This document shows, in pieces, positions 1 through 8,282 of a stretch of DNA of 64,000 bases. Within the stretch, counting starts at the first letter, position 1; each line of letters begins with the position of its first letter. The translations under genes were made by a program, and so were the position numbers. The notes under the pieces were generated by a model that saw nothing but the letters and a program-made list of their open reading frames with translations, was not told where the DNA came from and ran no database searches. Source of the stretch: Devosia sp. (GTDB taxonomy: Bacteria; Pseudomonadota; Alphaproteobacteria; Rhizobiales; Devosiaceae); assembly GCF_017744655.1 (NCBI RefSeq), contig NZ_JAGIAW010000007.1, positions 248,001 through 312,000 of the forward strand, in the 5' to 3' direction.

Positions 1-1
1 G

Positions 2-61
2 GTCGGCGGCGAGCCCTATGACAAGGCCTGGCCGGAGCGCGCCAAAGCCACCATGTGGTAG
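2..61 (+). CDS. C-terminal end of an unidentified protein (partial)
   Basis: Frame 2 is open from the window edge and ends VGGEPYDKAWPERAKATMW followed by TAG at 59-61. Only 19 residues are visible, too few to name a family. It is on the same strand as the secreted protein and phytase that follow, about 80 bases upstream of the next likely start, so it could belong to the same transcription unit. I call it coding because reading is open to the edge, because codon use matches the neighbours, and because the next gene starts sensibly after it. The call is weak. Confidence 0.4.
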   Translation, partial: VGGEPYDKAWPERAKATMW

Positions 62-140
62 GCTCGACCGTTCACGAAACCGTCATCGCCCCGACACGCA
101 GATGGTCGACAACAGCGCACCCTCACGCTGGAAGCCGATT

Positions 141-800
141 ATGCGCCTCAAGGTCGCAACTCTCGCCCTGCTGCTCGCCGCCACGCCCGCCTTCGCCCAG
201 ACCCTCTCGGCCGAAGATCAGGCGATCAACCTCAACGCCACCCTGGGCGAAACCGCCGAGGCACCAACCGCCTGGCTCGGCGCCACGCCGCATTTCGTCA
301 TGGTCGGCGCCTTTGGCGACTATGGTTTCAACGTCAACCTGCCCACCCTCGAAGGCACCGCGGCCGAAGTTGTCGGCAAGCGCGAATATGGCCACGACGA
401 TGCCGGCGCGCTGCGCCTCATCGACTTCGAAGTCGCCGTCAATGCGGTGATGAACGATATCGAGCGCACCATCGAACTCGAATTCGCCAATGCCGATTTC
501 AACGCCCACACCTTGCCGCTGAGCTTTGCCCTCTCGCCCGACGAGGAATTCCCAGAAGGCGCCAAGGCGAGCCTTGAAGTGCAGTTCGAATGGGAATGGG
601 TCGAAAAGAGCACCATCGTCAATGAAGAAGGCCTCGTGGATAGCGGCACTCTCGATCTCGCGCTCAATGAAGGCACGGCCGATGCCGAAGGCACCGCCGC
701 CAATGGCCTCATCGGCGGTTTCGCCAGCCTCACGCGCGATGGCAAGACCCTCGCCCTCTCCTTCACCGTGCCGGTGACGGAAGCCGAAATCGATGATTGA
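141..800 (+). CDS. Secreted protein of unknown function
   Basis: A 219-residue protein. I choose ATG 141 because it opens directly into a classic signal peptide (MRLKVATLALLLAATPAFAQ, cleavage probably after AFA) and has a GGAAG purine run just upstream; reading open further upstream adds only charged residues ahead of the signal. The mature part is acidic, rich in beta-type segments and has no cysteines or recognisable catalytic motif, so it is probably periplasmic or extracellular. Its stop overlaps the start of the phytase gene by 8 bases, so the two are almost certainly co-transcribed and translationally coupled. This suggests an accessory role in phytate or phosphate acquisition, by context only. 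I do not recognise the family. Confidence 0.7.
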   Translation: MRLKVATLALLLAATPAFAQTLSAEDQAINLNATLGETAEAPTAWLGATPHFVMVGAFGDYGFNVNLPTLEGTAAEVVGKREYGHDDAGALRLIDFEVAVNAVMNDIERTIELEFANADFNAHTLPLSFALSPDEEFPEGAKASLEVQFEWEWVEKSTIVNEEGLVDSGTLDLALNEGTADAEGTAANGLIGGFASLTRDGKTLALSFTVPVTEAEIDD

Positions 801-1859
801 TCCGCGCCCGGCCCTAGCCTTCCTCGCCCTCAGCCTCTGCTGGACCTGCGCCGCCCTCGCCCAGCCCGAGCCGATCTTTGCCAGCATCTCGGCGACGCTC
901 GAAACCGAGAATGTCGACATCGACCCCGATGATCCGGCTATCTGGATCAACGCGGCCAATCCTGAGAAAAGCCGCGTCATCGGCACCGACAAGGATGTCG
1001 GCCTCGTCGTCTTCGATCTCGACGGCAAGATCGTACAGCGCCTCAACGACGGCCGGCTCAACAACGTCGATATCCGCCAGGATGTGACCCTGGGCGACGA
1101 AACCCTGAGCCTCGTCGCCGCCTCGCGCCGCAATGACGATACGATTGTGCTCTACACCGTCGACAAGACTGGCACGCTGACCCAGGTGACACCCTTCGCC
1201 TTCCCCGGCGCCCCGCGAAAGATCGACGACGACATCTACGGCATCGGCCTCTATCACGATGCCAGTGCCCGTCGTCTCTTCGTCATCGCCAGTTTTAAGA
1301 CCGGCGAAATCATGCAGTGGGAAATAACCTCCAATGCGGGCCAGTTGAGCCTCGCCTTCACCCGCGAACTCGCCGTCCCCACCCAGCCCGAAGGCGTCGT
1401 CGCCGACGACGAACTCGCCTTCATCTATGTCGGCGAAGAAGACGGCGGCCTCTGGCGCTTCGCCGCCGCCCCCGATGCCGACACATCAGGTCACCTCGTC
1501 GACAAGGTCGGCTCCGCCTGCCTCCCCGAAGACGATCTCGAAGGCCTCGCCGTGGTCAAGGGCGCCGACAATTCCGGCTATATCCTCGCCTCAGCCCAGG
1601 GCGTCAATCGCTACGTCCTCTATGCCCGCCAGCCCGACGCCCATGGCAACCAGCCTTGCTACGGCAGCTTCAACTCGTCACCGGCGCCACCGATCCGGTC
1701 TCGGAGACTGACGGCCTCGACGTCACCACATCAGCTCTCTCGGAAACCTTCCCTAAGGGCCTGATGGTGGTGCAGGACGACCGCAACGAAGGTTTTAGTC
1801 GCAACTTCAAGTTCGTCTCCTGGGCGGATGTCATACAAGCAATGCAACTCGCGGACTAA
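793..1859 (+). pseudogene. Beta-propeller 3-phytase, frameshifted near its C-terminus
   Basis: Secreted 3-phytase that would remove phosphate from phytate in the periplasm or outside the cell using calcium. Signal peptide at residues 1-23. Beta-propeller phytase signatures follow in order: DPDDPAIW near residue 45, GTDKDVGLVVFDLDG, NNVDIR, DDIYGIGLY, QPEGVVADD..YVGEEDGGLWRF, DLEGLAVV and a GYILASAQG-type segment. In the initial frame the sequence then degenerates and stops at 1764. The missing family C-terminus (LVTGATDPVSETDGLDVT, then FPKGLMVVQDDRN) is read in the -1 frame from about 1671 to the stop at 1859. One base appears to be lost around TTC-CAA at 1669-1673. With it restored the protein would be about 355 residues, normal for the family. 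This is either a recent inactivating mutation or a sequencing error. It overlaps the secreted protein gene upstream. Confidence 0.85.
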
Positions 1860-1892
1860 AACGCTCCACCCCTTGGCGCCACGCGACAAAGA

Positions 1893-1926
1893 AAGCGCCC
1901 CCTTCCATCGCGAAAGGGGGCGTTCT
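1893..1926. terminator. Bidirectional Rho-independent terminator
   Basis: Arms CGCCCCCTT (1896-1904) and AAGGGGGCG (1914-1922) pair perfectly around a 9-base loop. The top strand continues TTCTCGTTTC and the bottom strand CTTTCTTTG, so it can stop both the rightward phytase transcript and the leftward PhoX transcript that converge here. Confidence 0.8.
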
Positions 1927-1943
1927 CGTTTCAACGACGAGCC

Positions 1944-3917
1944 TCAGCTACCGACGACGCCACCATCGCGCTTGGTCAGAACGACGAGCGATGGACGAGC
2001 CGGCATGCCCTCGGCAAAGTCGGGCCAACTGGTGCCCGCTTCGTCCATGCTCTCGGCATCTTCCATGTCATCCAGGCGCAATTCCCCCGGATGCTGCACG
2101 GACAGGAAGAGACTCGTCCCATCGGGCGAGAAAGCCGGCGAACAGACTTCCGAGCCCGTCGGCGGAATGTAGAACAGGCGCGGCAGCGCCCGGCCCGGGC
2201 CCTCGGTGTCCATGGCATAGACCGCGTCGGCCATGCCGTCGGGCGGTGGACCATCCGTCGTCACCCAGATACGGCCCTTGGGATCGACCCCGATATTGTC
2301 CGGGTCGGTGAACCAGCCGCTTTCCGTCGTCTCGGGATGATAAAGGCTTTCATCCTCGGGCTTGGCCGGATCACCGCAAAGCGCAAAAACATCCCAGGTA
2401 AAGCTGTCGGCGGCATGGTCAGGAGCATCAGGCGCGCCCGGCGGCACCAGTTCCAGGAGGTGCCCATGCGGATTGGGCCCACGCGGATTGGCCGGATTGA
2501 CGCTTTCGAATTCGTCTTCCCCTGCCGGCAGGCGGTCCTCGTTCTCAGTCATGGCGACATAGAGCTTGCCGGTGCCGCTATGGGGAATGAAACCTTCAGG
2601 CGCGTCCATCGGCGTCGCCCCTACGAGGTCGGCCGCCGCACGCGTGTTCAGCACCACATCGGCCTGGCTCGCAAAGCCGTTCTCTGCCGTCAGCGGCCCC
2701 ATGCCGGCCACCAGCGGAATCCAGGCCATGGTGCCATCGCTTTCGAATTTTGCCACCGACAGGGTGCCGTGATCGAGCAGGTCCTTGTTGGCCGCCCGAT
2801 CGTCCGGGTTGAACTTGCCCTCGGTGACGAAGCGATAGAGGTATTCGAAATCGTCGTCGTCACCCATGAACACCACCACCCGCCCGTCGGGCGCCAGGCT
2901 CACCTGTGCCCCTTCATGGGTCATGCGGCCCAGCGCCGTGCGCTTGATCGGCTTGGCTGTCGGGTCGAGCGGATCGATCTCGACCACCCAGTCGAACTTC
3001 ATCCATTCATTCGGTTCGGTCTCGAAGGAGAAGCGCGGCGCCACGCGCGACACCGAATAGATATCGTTCTCGTCCTCGTCCCAGCCCTGCCGCTCGACCA
3101 GTTCCTGATTGTCGAGCACGCCATAGTCGCCCGCAAAGACGTCCATGGACCCTTCTTCGCCCGACAGCATGGTGCCCCATGGCGTCACGCCGCCATTGCA
3201 GTTGGAAATGGTGCCGAAAACCACCGTGCCCGTCGGATCGGCCTTGGTCTTGAGCCGGTCATCGCCCGCCGCCGGTCCCGAAATCACCATTTCGGTATTC
3301 ATATGGATACGGCGATTGTACTGGCCATCCCGGACCACTTCCCAATTCGCCCCATTGCGCTTGATTTCGACAATGCTGACGCCGGTCGCCGCCATGATCG
3401 TGCGAATCTGCGCATCGGTCAGCTTTTCGCGATAGTCCTCATAGATGAGGTCGGGAAACATCAGGTAGGGCGAGGCATATTCATGGCTGACCAGCAGCAG
3501 GCCCCGGTCCGAAGCATTTGAACCGAGCGGCAGCGGCAGGAAGGCGGTAAAATCGTTATTGTAGCCAAACTGGCGCTCGGCCGCCGGACCATCAATGCTG
3601 GCAAGGTCGAATTCCGGGCTATCGGGAAAGATCGCGTCGCCCCAGCGCAGCAGGACCTGCCGCTCATAGCCCTCGGGCCAGTGGTCATGCTCGTCGCGCA
3701 CCCGGTTCAGCTCGGAAAAGGTCAGCGTCGAAGTGGCTTCCGCCGCAGCGACAGCCCGGACGCCGAAACCATTGCCGAGCGCGGCAATTGCCGAACTCGC
3801 AAGGAACCCCTTGAGCACGGTGCGGCGATTAAAACCTTCATGAAGCAGGGAACCATAGCTCCTGGCGAAAGCACGGCGCGGATTCGGACGCTCGCGCGTC
3901 TTCTGGCGATCAGTCAT
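1944..3917 (-). CDS. PhoX-family (DUF839) Tat-exported phosphatase
   Basis: A 657-residue protein of the DUF839/PhoX family: calcium-dependent alkaline phosphatases exported folded by the Tat system and active in the periplasm. The twin-arginine signal is visible (NRRTVLKGF at residues 30-38, then a hydrophobic stretch ending in an alanine-rich cleavage region near 58). The body contains family-typical segments such as GTISNCNGGVTPWGT, LSGEEG, GRMTHEGAQV, VFMGDDDDFEYLYRF and DNIGVDPKGRIWVTTDG, and length is normal. It converges on the phytase gene across a shared terminator, so this end of the window looks devoted to organic phosphate scavenging. Start ATG 3917 gives the full Tat signal. I see no clear Pho box upstream. 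Confidence 0.9.
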   Translation of the reverse strand: MTDRQKTRERPNPRRAFARSYGSLLHEGFNRRTVLKGFLASSAIAALGNGFGVRAVAAAEATSTLTFSELNRVRDEHDHWPEGYERQVLLRWGDAIFPDSPEFDLASIDGPAAERQFGYNNDFTAFLPLPLGSNASDRGLLLVSHEYASPYLMFPDLIYEDYREKLTDAQIRTIMAATGVSIVEIKRNGANWEVVRDGQYNRRIHMNTEMVISGPAAGDDRLKTKADPTGTVVFGTISNCNGGVTPWGTMLSGEEGSMDVFAGDYGVLDNQELVERQGWDEDENDIYSVSRVAPRFSFETEPNEWMKFDWVVEIDPLDPTAKPIKRTALGRMTHEGAQVSLAPDGRVVVFMGDDDDFEYLYRFVTEGKFNPDDRAANKDLLDHGTLSVAKFESDGTMAWIPLVAGMGPLTAENGFASQADVVLNTRAAADLVGATPMDAPEGFIPHSGTGKLYVAMTENEDRLPAGEDEFESVNPANPRGPNPHGHLLELVPPGAPDAPDHAADSFTWDVFALCGDPAKPEDESLYHPETTESGWFTDPDNIGVDPKGRIWVTTDGPPPDGMADAVYAMDTEGPGRALPRLFYIPPTGSEVCSPAFSPDGTSLFLSVQHPGELRLDDMEDAESMDEAGTSWPDFAEGMPARPSLVVLTKRDGGVVGS

Positions 3918-4029
3918 TTGGGGGTCTCACAGTGGCTGCTGGACCCGATCCATTGCACCACGAGACGAAGCTACCGTGACGACTGCGGCCTTCTGCACCA
4001 CTACCCCCGGCAACCGCCTTTCACTCTCC

Positions 4030-4041
4030 ATTAACCATAAG
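4030..4041 (+). promoter_or_regulatory. Single CtrA-like half site before the OMP gene
   Basis: The intergenic region 3918-4079 holds ATTAACCATAAG, containing the TTAACCAT octamer that resembles the CtrA half-site consensus, about 40 bases before the outer-membrane protein start. There is no second TTAA at the expected spacing, so this is a suggestion only. Confidence 0.2.
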
Positions 4042-4079
4042 TCGTCAAAATCCATGGTCGGTGAAGGTGGGACCCGAAG

Positions 4080-4769
4080 ATGAAACTGGTGTGCCTATTT
4101 TCTTGTCTGGCGCTGCTTTCTGCGCCCGCCGCCATGGCGGCCGACGTCTACGGCGATTTCTCGCTCCGCGCCCCCACCAGCGCCCACGATTGGTCAGGCG
4201 CCTATATCGGCGGGCATCTCGGCTATGGCTATGGCCAGTCCGCGAACCAGTGGCGATCGACGCCTGTCGATCCCTGGCAGCCCGATGGCGACATCCAATA
4301 TCAAAGCCTGCTGGCCGGTCTGCATGCCGGCTATCAGCACCAGTTCAATGCCTTCGTCATCGGCGCCGAAGCCGATCTTTCGCTCGGACAATTCCGCGGC
4401 GACGACTCCCAGTTTGCCGGCCTCGTCAACACTATCGACATTTCAGGCTTCGGCACGCTGCGCGGCCGCATCGGCCTCGCCCATGACAATCTGCTGGTCT
4501 ATGCCACGGCAGGTCTCGCCGCAGCCGATTTCAGCAAGGGCGACAGCTCGAACAATTTCACCAGCCGCCATCTGGCCTCCGGCTGGGCGGCCGGCGCCGG
4601 CCTCGAATGGGCGCTCGCCGACAATCTCAGCCTCCGCGCCGAATATCTGCATATCCACCTGGGCGCCGTCGAAACCGGCGTAATCGGCGCCATGGGCGGC
4701 GGCTACCTGCACCGCGCCGATTCCCCCTACCTCAATATCGTCCGCACCGGCCTCAACTACCGCTTCTAG
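4080..4769 (+). CDS. Outer-membrane beta-barrel (Omp25/RopB-like porin family) protein
   Basis: A 229-residue outer-membrane protein. Signal peptide 1-20 (LALLSAPAAMAAD), then an eight-stranded-barrel pattern with glycine-aromatic strands: WSGAYIGGHLGYGYG, AGLHAGYQHQFNAFVIGAEADL, GTLRGRIGLAHDNLLVYATAGLA, GWAAGAGLEWALADNLSLRAEYLH, and the terminal TGLNYRF ending in phenylalanine as outer-membrane insertion requires. In Hyphomicrobiales such proteins are abundant structural components of the envelope. Start ATG 4080 follows a GAAGGTGGG purine run. It diverges from phoX. A second member of the family lies at 53906. Confidence 0.88.
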   Translation: MKLVCLFSCLALLSAPAAMAADVYGDFSLRAPTSAHDWSGAYIGGHLGYGYGQSANQWRSTPVDPWQPDGDIQYQSLLAGLHAGYQHQFNAFVIGAEADLSLGQFRGDDSQFAGLVNTIDISGFGTLRGRIGLAHDNLLVYATAGLAAADFSKGDSSNNFTSRHLASGWAAGAGLEWALADNLSLRAEYLHIHLGAVETGVIGAMGGGYLHRADSPYLNIVRTGLNYRF

Positions 4770-4839
4770 TCCGCGACCCAAACGCCGGACGCGCCAAAAC
4801 AGCGCTGGTCAGCGCCGATAAACAGCAATGTCATGAAAA

Positions 4840-4914
4840 TGGTGGGTGCGACAGGGATTGAACCTGTGACCCCTGCCGTGTGAAGGCAGTGCTCTCCCGC
4901 TGAGCTACGCACCC
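4840..4914 (-). tRNA. tRNA-Val(CAC)
   Basis: Read on the minus strand: acceptor GGGTGCG pairs with CGCACCC, D-arm AGCTCAGCGGGAGAGCA, anticodon stem CTGCC/GGCAG with loop TTCACAC giving anticodon CAC (codon GUG), T-arm CACAGGTTCAATCCCTGT, and an encoded CCA end (TGG at 4840-4842 on the plus strand). All four arms fold. Confidence 0.97.
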
Positions 4915-4943
4915 GCTGCGCTTGCGCAGGGAAAAAGAAGAGA

Positions 4944-5018
<75 letters not shown>

Positions 5019-5175
5019 ATCTCTCCGGGCCGGTTCGGCGTTTGCCTCTCCGGTGGCGCGGATAGACCACAAAAGAACCGTAGCGGTCAAGGGGTCAATC
5101 TCACGCCTGTGGATTTCTTCTTTGCGCATACCCCGCAAAACGCGAAACCAGTTTTAGTCAAGGGCATGCAGGGCT

Positions 5176-5538
5176 TCAGGCCGCGAGCAGCCGCTCCACT
5201 TCGGACACGAGATCCTTGAGATGGAAGGGTTTTGACAGCACCGACGCATCCTTGGGCGCGTCACTGTCCGGGTTCAGCGCCACCGCGGCAAAGCCGGTGA
5301 TGAACATCACCTTGAGGTCGGGATCAAGTTCCGTCGCGCGACGCGCCAGTTCGATCCCGTCCATTTCCGGCATCACGATGTCGCTGAGCAGCAGCGAAAA
5401 CGGCTCTTCGCGCAGCCGCTCATAGGCCGACAGCCCATTGTCGAAAGAGACGACCTCATAGCCGGCGTTTTTCAGCGCCCGGGTCAGAAACTGGCGCATG
5501 TCGTTATCGTCTTCGGCGAGCAGGATTCGCTTCATCAA
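5176..5538 (-). CDS. cpdR: Single-domain response regulator CpdR
   Basis: A 120-residue stand-alone receiver domain. The acidic pocket is DD at residues 10-11 (LLAEDDNDM), phosphoacceptor aspartate in LLLSDIVMPEMDG, the threonine in FITGFAA and the lysine in LSKPFHLKDL. It is near-identical in pattern to alphaproteobacterial CpdR. When unphosphorylated, CpdR directs ClpXP to degrade cell-cycle proteins; in Hyphomicrobiales it feeds on CtrA stability, receiving phosphate through CckA-ChpT. It diverges from the N-formylglutamate amidohydrolase gene. The upstream region has TTAA-N8-TTAA at 5576-5591, one base off the CtrA spacing. Start ATG 5538 is the first of two adjacent ATGs; the second would drop one residue. 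Confidence 0.93.
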   Translation of the reverse strand: MMKRILLAEDDNDMRQFLTRALKNAGYEVVSFDNGLSAYERLREEPFSLLLSDIVMPEMDGIELARRATELDPDLKVMFITGFAAVALNPDSDAPKDASVLSKPFHLKDLVSEVERLLAA

Positions 5539-5734
5539 AAACCTTCTTTCGGCGCCAGTCCGGCAGTGAGTCGTATTAAGTCGATGTTTAATTCAGATTT
5601 GTCCCAACGCAAACGGCCTCACGCCGCCTGTGCGACTTTTTGCAATCAACTGGACAAGTTGGCTCCGCCGCGCGACACTTGGGTGACAGCAAATCACTCG
5701 ACCGCGCCGGAAGCGCGGCCCCCGTGGAGGCAGC

Positions 5735-6619
5735 GTGCGATCCGACTATTGGGATCAACCGGCATTCGAAACCATACGGCCCCGTCGTATGGTCGCGCCA
5801 ATTGTGTTCAATTCGCCCCATTCCGGCCGGAGCTATCCTGATCGCTTCCTCGCCATGACCCGGCTCGATCATCTCTCGATCCGCCAGTCCGAGGACGCCT
5901 TTGTCGATGAGCTCTTTGCGCGCGCGCCACATCTGGGCGCCCCCCTATTGCGGGCGCATTTCCCGCGCGCCTATCTCGACGTCAATCGCGAGCCCTGGGA
6001 ACTCGATCCCACCATGTTCGTCGATGCCCTCTCGGACCGGTTCAACACCAGCTCGCCGCGCGTCGCCGCCGGCCTCGGCACATTGGCCCGCGTCGTTGCC
6101 GAAAATAAGCCGATCTACCGCGAAAAGCTGACCCTCGATGATGCGCGCATGCGCATCGAGGGCATCTATCACCCCTATCACGCGGCCCTGCAAAATCTCC
6201 TTACCGAAGCCGCCACCAGCTTTGGTGTCGCCGTCCTCATCGATTGCCATTCCATGCCTCGCCTCGGCCGCCACGGCGAGCGGGCGACGCCCGATATCGT
6301 CCTCGGCGACCGCTATGGCACGACCTGCTCCCCGGCCCTGATCGATCTTGTTGAAACCGGCTTCATCGCCGCGGGGCTGAAAGTGGCGCGCAACCGCCCC
6401 TATGCCGGCGGCTTCTGCACCCGCGCCTATGGCCGCCCGCAACACGGCGTCCATGCCCTGCAGATCGAGGTCAGCCGGCATCTCTATATGAACGAGGCGA
6501 CGCTGGAGAAGAATGCCGGCTTCGAGCCGCTGCGCCAGTTGATCGAGGGCATGATCCACGCCCTTATCGGTCTCGACCTGATGACCCTGGCCGCCCCCGA
6601 GCGCGCCGCGGCCGAGTAG
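5735..6619 (+). CDS. N-formylglutamate amidohydrolase family protein
   Basis: A 294-residue N-formylglutamate amidohydrolase-family protein. The start is GTG 5735, supported by GGAGG at 5726-5730. Family segments: PIVFNSPHSGRSYP near residue 25, DAFVDELFARAPHLGAPLL, FPRAYLDVNREPWELDP, the histidine-rich IEGIYHPYHAAL, LIDCHSMP (a probable metal ligand region), PDIVLGDRYGTTCSP and an HALQIEVSRHLYMNE motif. The family hydrolyses N-formyl-L-glutamate to glutamate and formate in histidine breakdown, but many members sit outside hut operons, as here, and their substrate is not established. No hut genes are nearby. It diverges from cpdR. Confidence 0.88.
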   Translation: MRSDYWDQPAFETIRPRRMVAPIVFNSPHSGRSYPDRFLAMTRLDHLSIRQSEDAFVDELFARAPHLGAPLLRAHFPRAYLDVNREPWELDPTMFVDALSDRFNTSSPRVAAGLGTLARVVAENKPIYREKLTLDDARMRIEGIYHPYHAALQNLLTEAATSFGVAVLIDCHSMPRLGRHGERATPDIVLGDRYGTTCSPALIDLVETGFIAAGLKVARNRPYAGGFCTRAYGRPQHGVHALQIEVSRHLYMNEATLEKNAGFEPLRQLIEGMIHALIGLDLMTLAAPERAAAE

Positions 6620-6963
6620 CCCTTCCACACAAACAAGGGCCGCCCCTAAAGGCGGCCCAGTCAAGGGAGGAACGATGCGCTCCGGTCCGGCGCAAGAGCT
6701 GCCGCAAGGACCGGAATGCACATCATGCCAATGAAGGCTGAACCTCTTTTCGGTTCCGCACAAGGCTCCACACGGCCTCGCCTGCCGTTCGACACACGCT
6801 TGTTGCAAAAATGAATCATGACGGATGGACGACATTTCCACCCCAGAAGCCGTCACGATTCTCGGGCAAAAAGCGTAACTCTTTGAGGCGCGTCGGCATT
6901 TGTCCGCTTGCTCCATGCCGCGCCGCCTCCTAAACCAGCTTCGCCTGCCGCTGAAGGATTTTC
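6620..6963. other. Intergenic region with a hairpin and a possible 19-codon ORF
   Basis: This 344-base stretch contains a perfect hairpin GGGCCGCC (6637-6644) / GGCGGCCC (6651-6658) just after the upstream stop. It is a possible terminator, although no T-run follows on the top strand. After it, AAGGGAGGAACG precedes ATG 6675, which opens a 19-codon reading frame ending TGA at 6734 (MRSGPAQELPQGPECTSCQ) that overlaps a CCGGTCC/GGACCGG inverted repeat. The rest up to hisN shows nothing I can name apart from the AAGGA site before the hisN start. Confidence 0.4.
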
Positions 6964-7758
6964 ATGGCCACGCAACTCGATTTCACCCGTATCGAAGCCA
7001 CCCTCCTCGCCGCCGCCGATGCCGCCGCGGCGCACACCCTGCCGCTCTTTCGCACCGGCCTTGCCATCGACAACAAGCTGACATCAGGCTTCGACCCCGT
7101 CACCGAGGCCGACAAGGGGGCCGAAAAGGTCATCCGCGCCATCATCGCCGACGCTTTTCCCGACCACGCGGTGATCGGGGAAGAATGGGGCACGAGCGGG
7201 GAAAGCCCCTATACCTGGATCATCGACCCCGTCGACGGCACCCGCGCCTTCATCTCCGGCGCGCCGGTCTGGGGCACGCTGATCGGCTTTGCCGTCGATG
7301 GAGTCGCCAAGGCGGGCATCATGAGCCAGCCCTTTATCGGGGAAACCTTCATTGCCGTCCCCGGCCATTCGCGCTACGAGCGCGGCGGCCTCACCCAGCC
7401 CAATCGCGTCAGCGGCCTCACCGACCTCGCCCCGGCCCGCGTCTTTACGACGACGCCAAAACTCTTCAACACGTCGTCGCTCGCTGCCAAGTGGCACGCC
7501 GTCGAAGGCGCCACGCGCCTCCAGCGCTTCGGCATGGATTGCTATGGCTATGCCCTCCTCGCGTCAGGCCATGCCGACCTCGTCATCGAGCCCCATCTCA
7601 ATACCTATGACATCGCCGCGCTCGTCCCGATTATCCGCGAAGCCGGCGGCGCCATCGCCTGCTGGGACGGCTCCGAGCCCACCGGTGGCGGCAATGTTGT
7701 CGCGGCAGCCAGCCAGGCCCTCCTCGACAAGACGCTCGAACTGATCAACGCGGCATAA
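6964..7758 (+). CDS. hisN: Histidinol-phosphatase, inositol-monophosphatase type
   Basis: A 264-residue cytoplasmic phosphatase of the IMPase superfamily acting as HisN, which converts histidinol phosphate to histidinol in histidine biosynthesis. Metal site residues are visible: E and D in DPVTEADKGAEK, the GEEWG glutamates, IDPVDGTRAFISG (the Li-sensitive motif plus the RAFISG extension typical of HisN rather than inositol phosphatases) and the late aspartate in YDIAALVPIIREAGG. AAGGA precedes ATG 6964. It converges on the Tad operon with only two intergenic bases. Confidence 0.9.
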   Translation: MATQLDFTRIEATLLAAADAAAAHTLPLFRTGLAIDNKLTSGFDPVTEADKGAEKVIRAIIADAFPDHAVIGEEWGTSGESPYTWIIDPVDGTRAFISGAPVWGTLIGFAVDGVAKAGIMSQPFIGETFIAVPGHSRYERGGLTQPNRVSGLTDLAPARVFTTTPKLFNTSSLAAKWHAVEGATRLQRFGMDCYGYALLASGHADLVIEPHLNTYDIAALVPIIREAGGAIACWDGSEPTGGGNVVAAASQALLDKTLELINAA

Positions 7759-7760
7759 AC

Positions 7761-8282
7761 CTACTGGAACGGGATCGCCGTAACGAAGCGCGGCCGGTGC
7801 ACCGCATTGGCCGTAAAGGTGATGTCGGTAAAACCAAAGCCGGCAAACATGGCCTCGTGCGGCACAAAGCTCTCCGTCACCAGCACCGTATCGCCATTGG
7901 CAATATCGGGCAGGATCGCGGTCGGTATCGGCGTTGTCGGCACATTGCTGCCGACGCTGCGCGACCAGCGCAGCACGAAAGCGCCATTGTCCCTCGCGAT
8001 CGAACTGATGCGCAACCCGCCATCATGCGCGCTCGGCACCACATTGAGCATGAGATTGAGCATGTCGGTCAGGGTCGAGGCCGAGACCGAAGTTTGCCGC
8101 GACAGCATGTCGCCAATGGTGAACGTCGCTTTTTCAACGCTCTGCGCATTGCGGAAAAGATCGAAAGCGGTCACCGAACCCAGCAGGACCAAGAGCAGCA
8201 CCGGCGCGAGCAATGCGAATTCGATGATCGTTGCCCCACGCTCGCTTCGCTGGAACTGCCGTAACCCCCGCCTCGCCATCAT
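7761..8282 (-). CDS. TadE-like pilus assembly pseudopilin
   Basis: A 173-residue protein. After a short basic N-terminus comes RGATIIEFALLAPVLLLVLLGSVTAFDLFRN, the TadE hydrophobic segment with the conserved glutamate (residue near 20) found in prepilin-peptidase substrates; the C-terminal two thirds is exported. TadE-type minor pseudopilins help build Flp/Tad pili. The start ATG 8282 overlaps the stop of the gene before it (ATGA); a second in-frame ATG follows at 8279. It is the last gene of a three-gene leftward operon. Confidence 0.85.
   Translation of the reverse strand: MMARRGLRQFQRSERGATIIEFALLAPVLLLVLLGSVTAFDLFRNAQSVEKATFTIGDMLSRQTSVSASTLTDMLNLMLNVVPSAHDGGLRISSIARDNGAFVLRWSRSVGSNVPTTPIPTAILPDIANGDTVLVTESFVPHEAMFAGFGFTDITFTANAVHRPRFVTAIPFQ

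Noticed and set aside
2091..3521. A 476-codon plus-strand frame antisense to phoX
   Set aside because: Antisense shadow of a well-supported PhoX-family gene, no ribosome-binding site or domain.
5576..5591. TTAA-N8-TTAA upstream of cpdR as a CtrA site
   Set aside because: Spacing is eight rather than seven, so I only mention it under cpdR.
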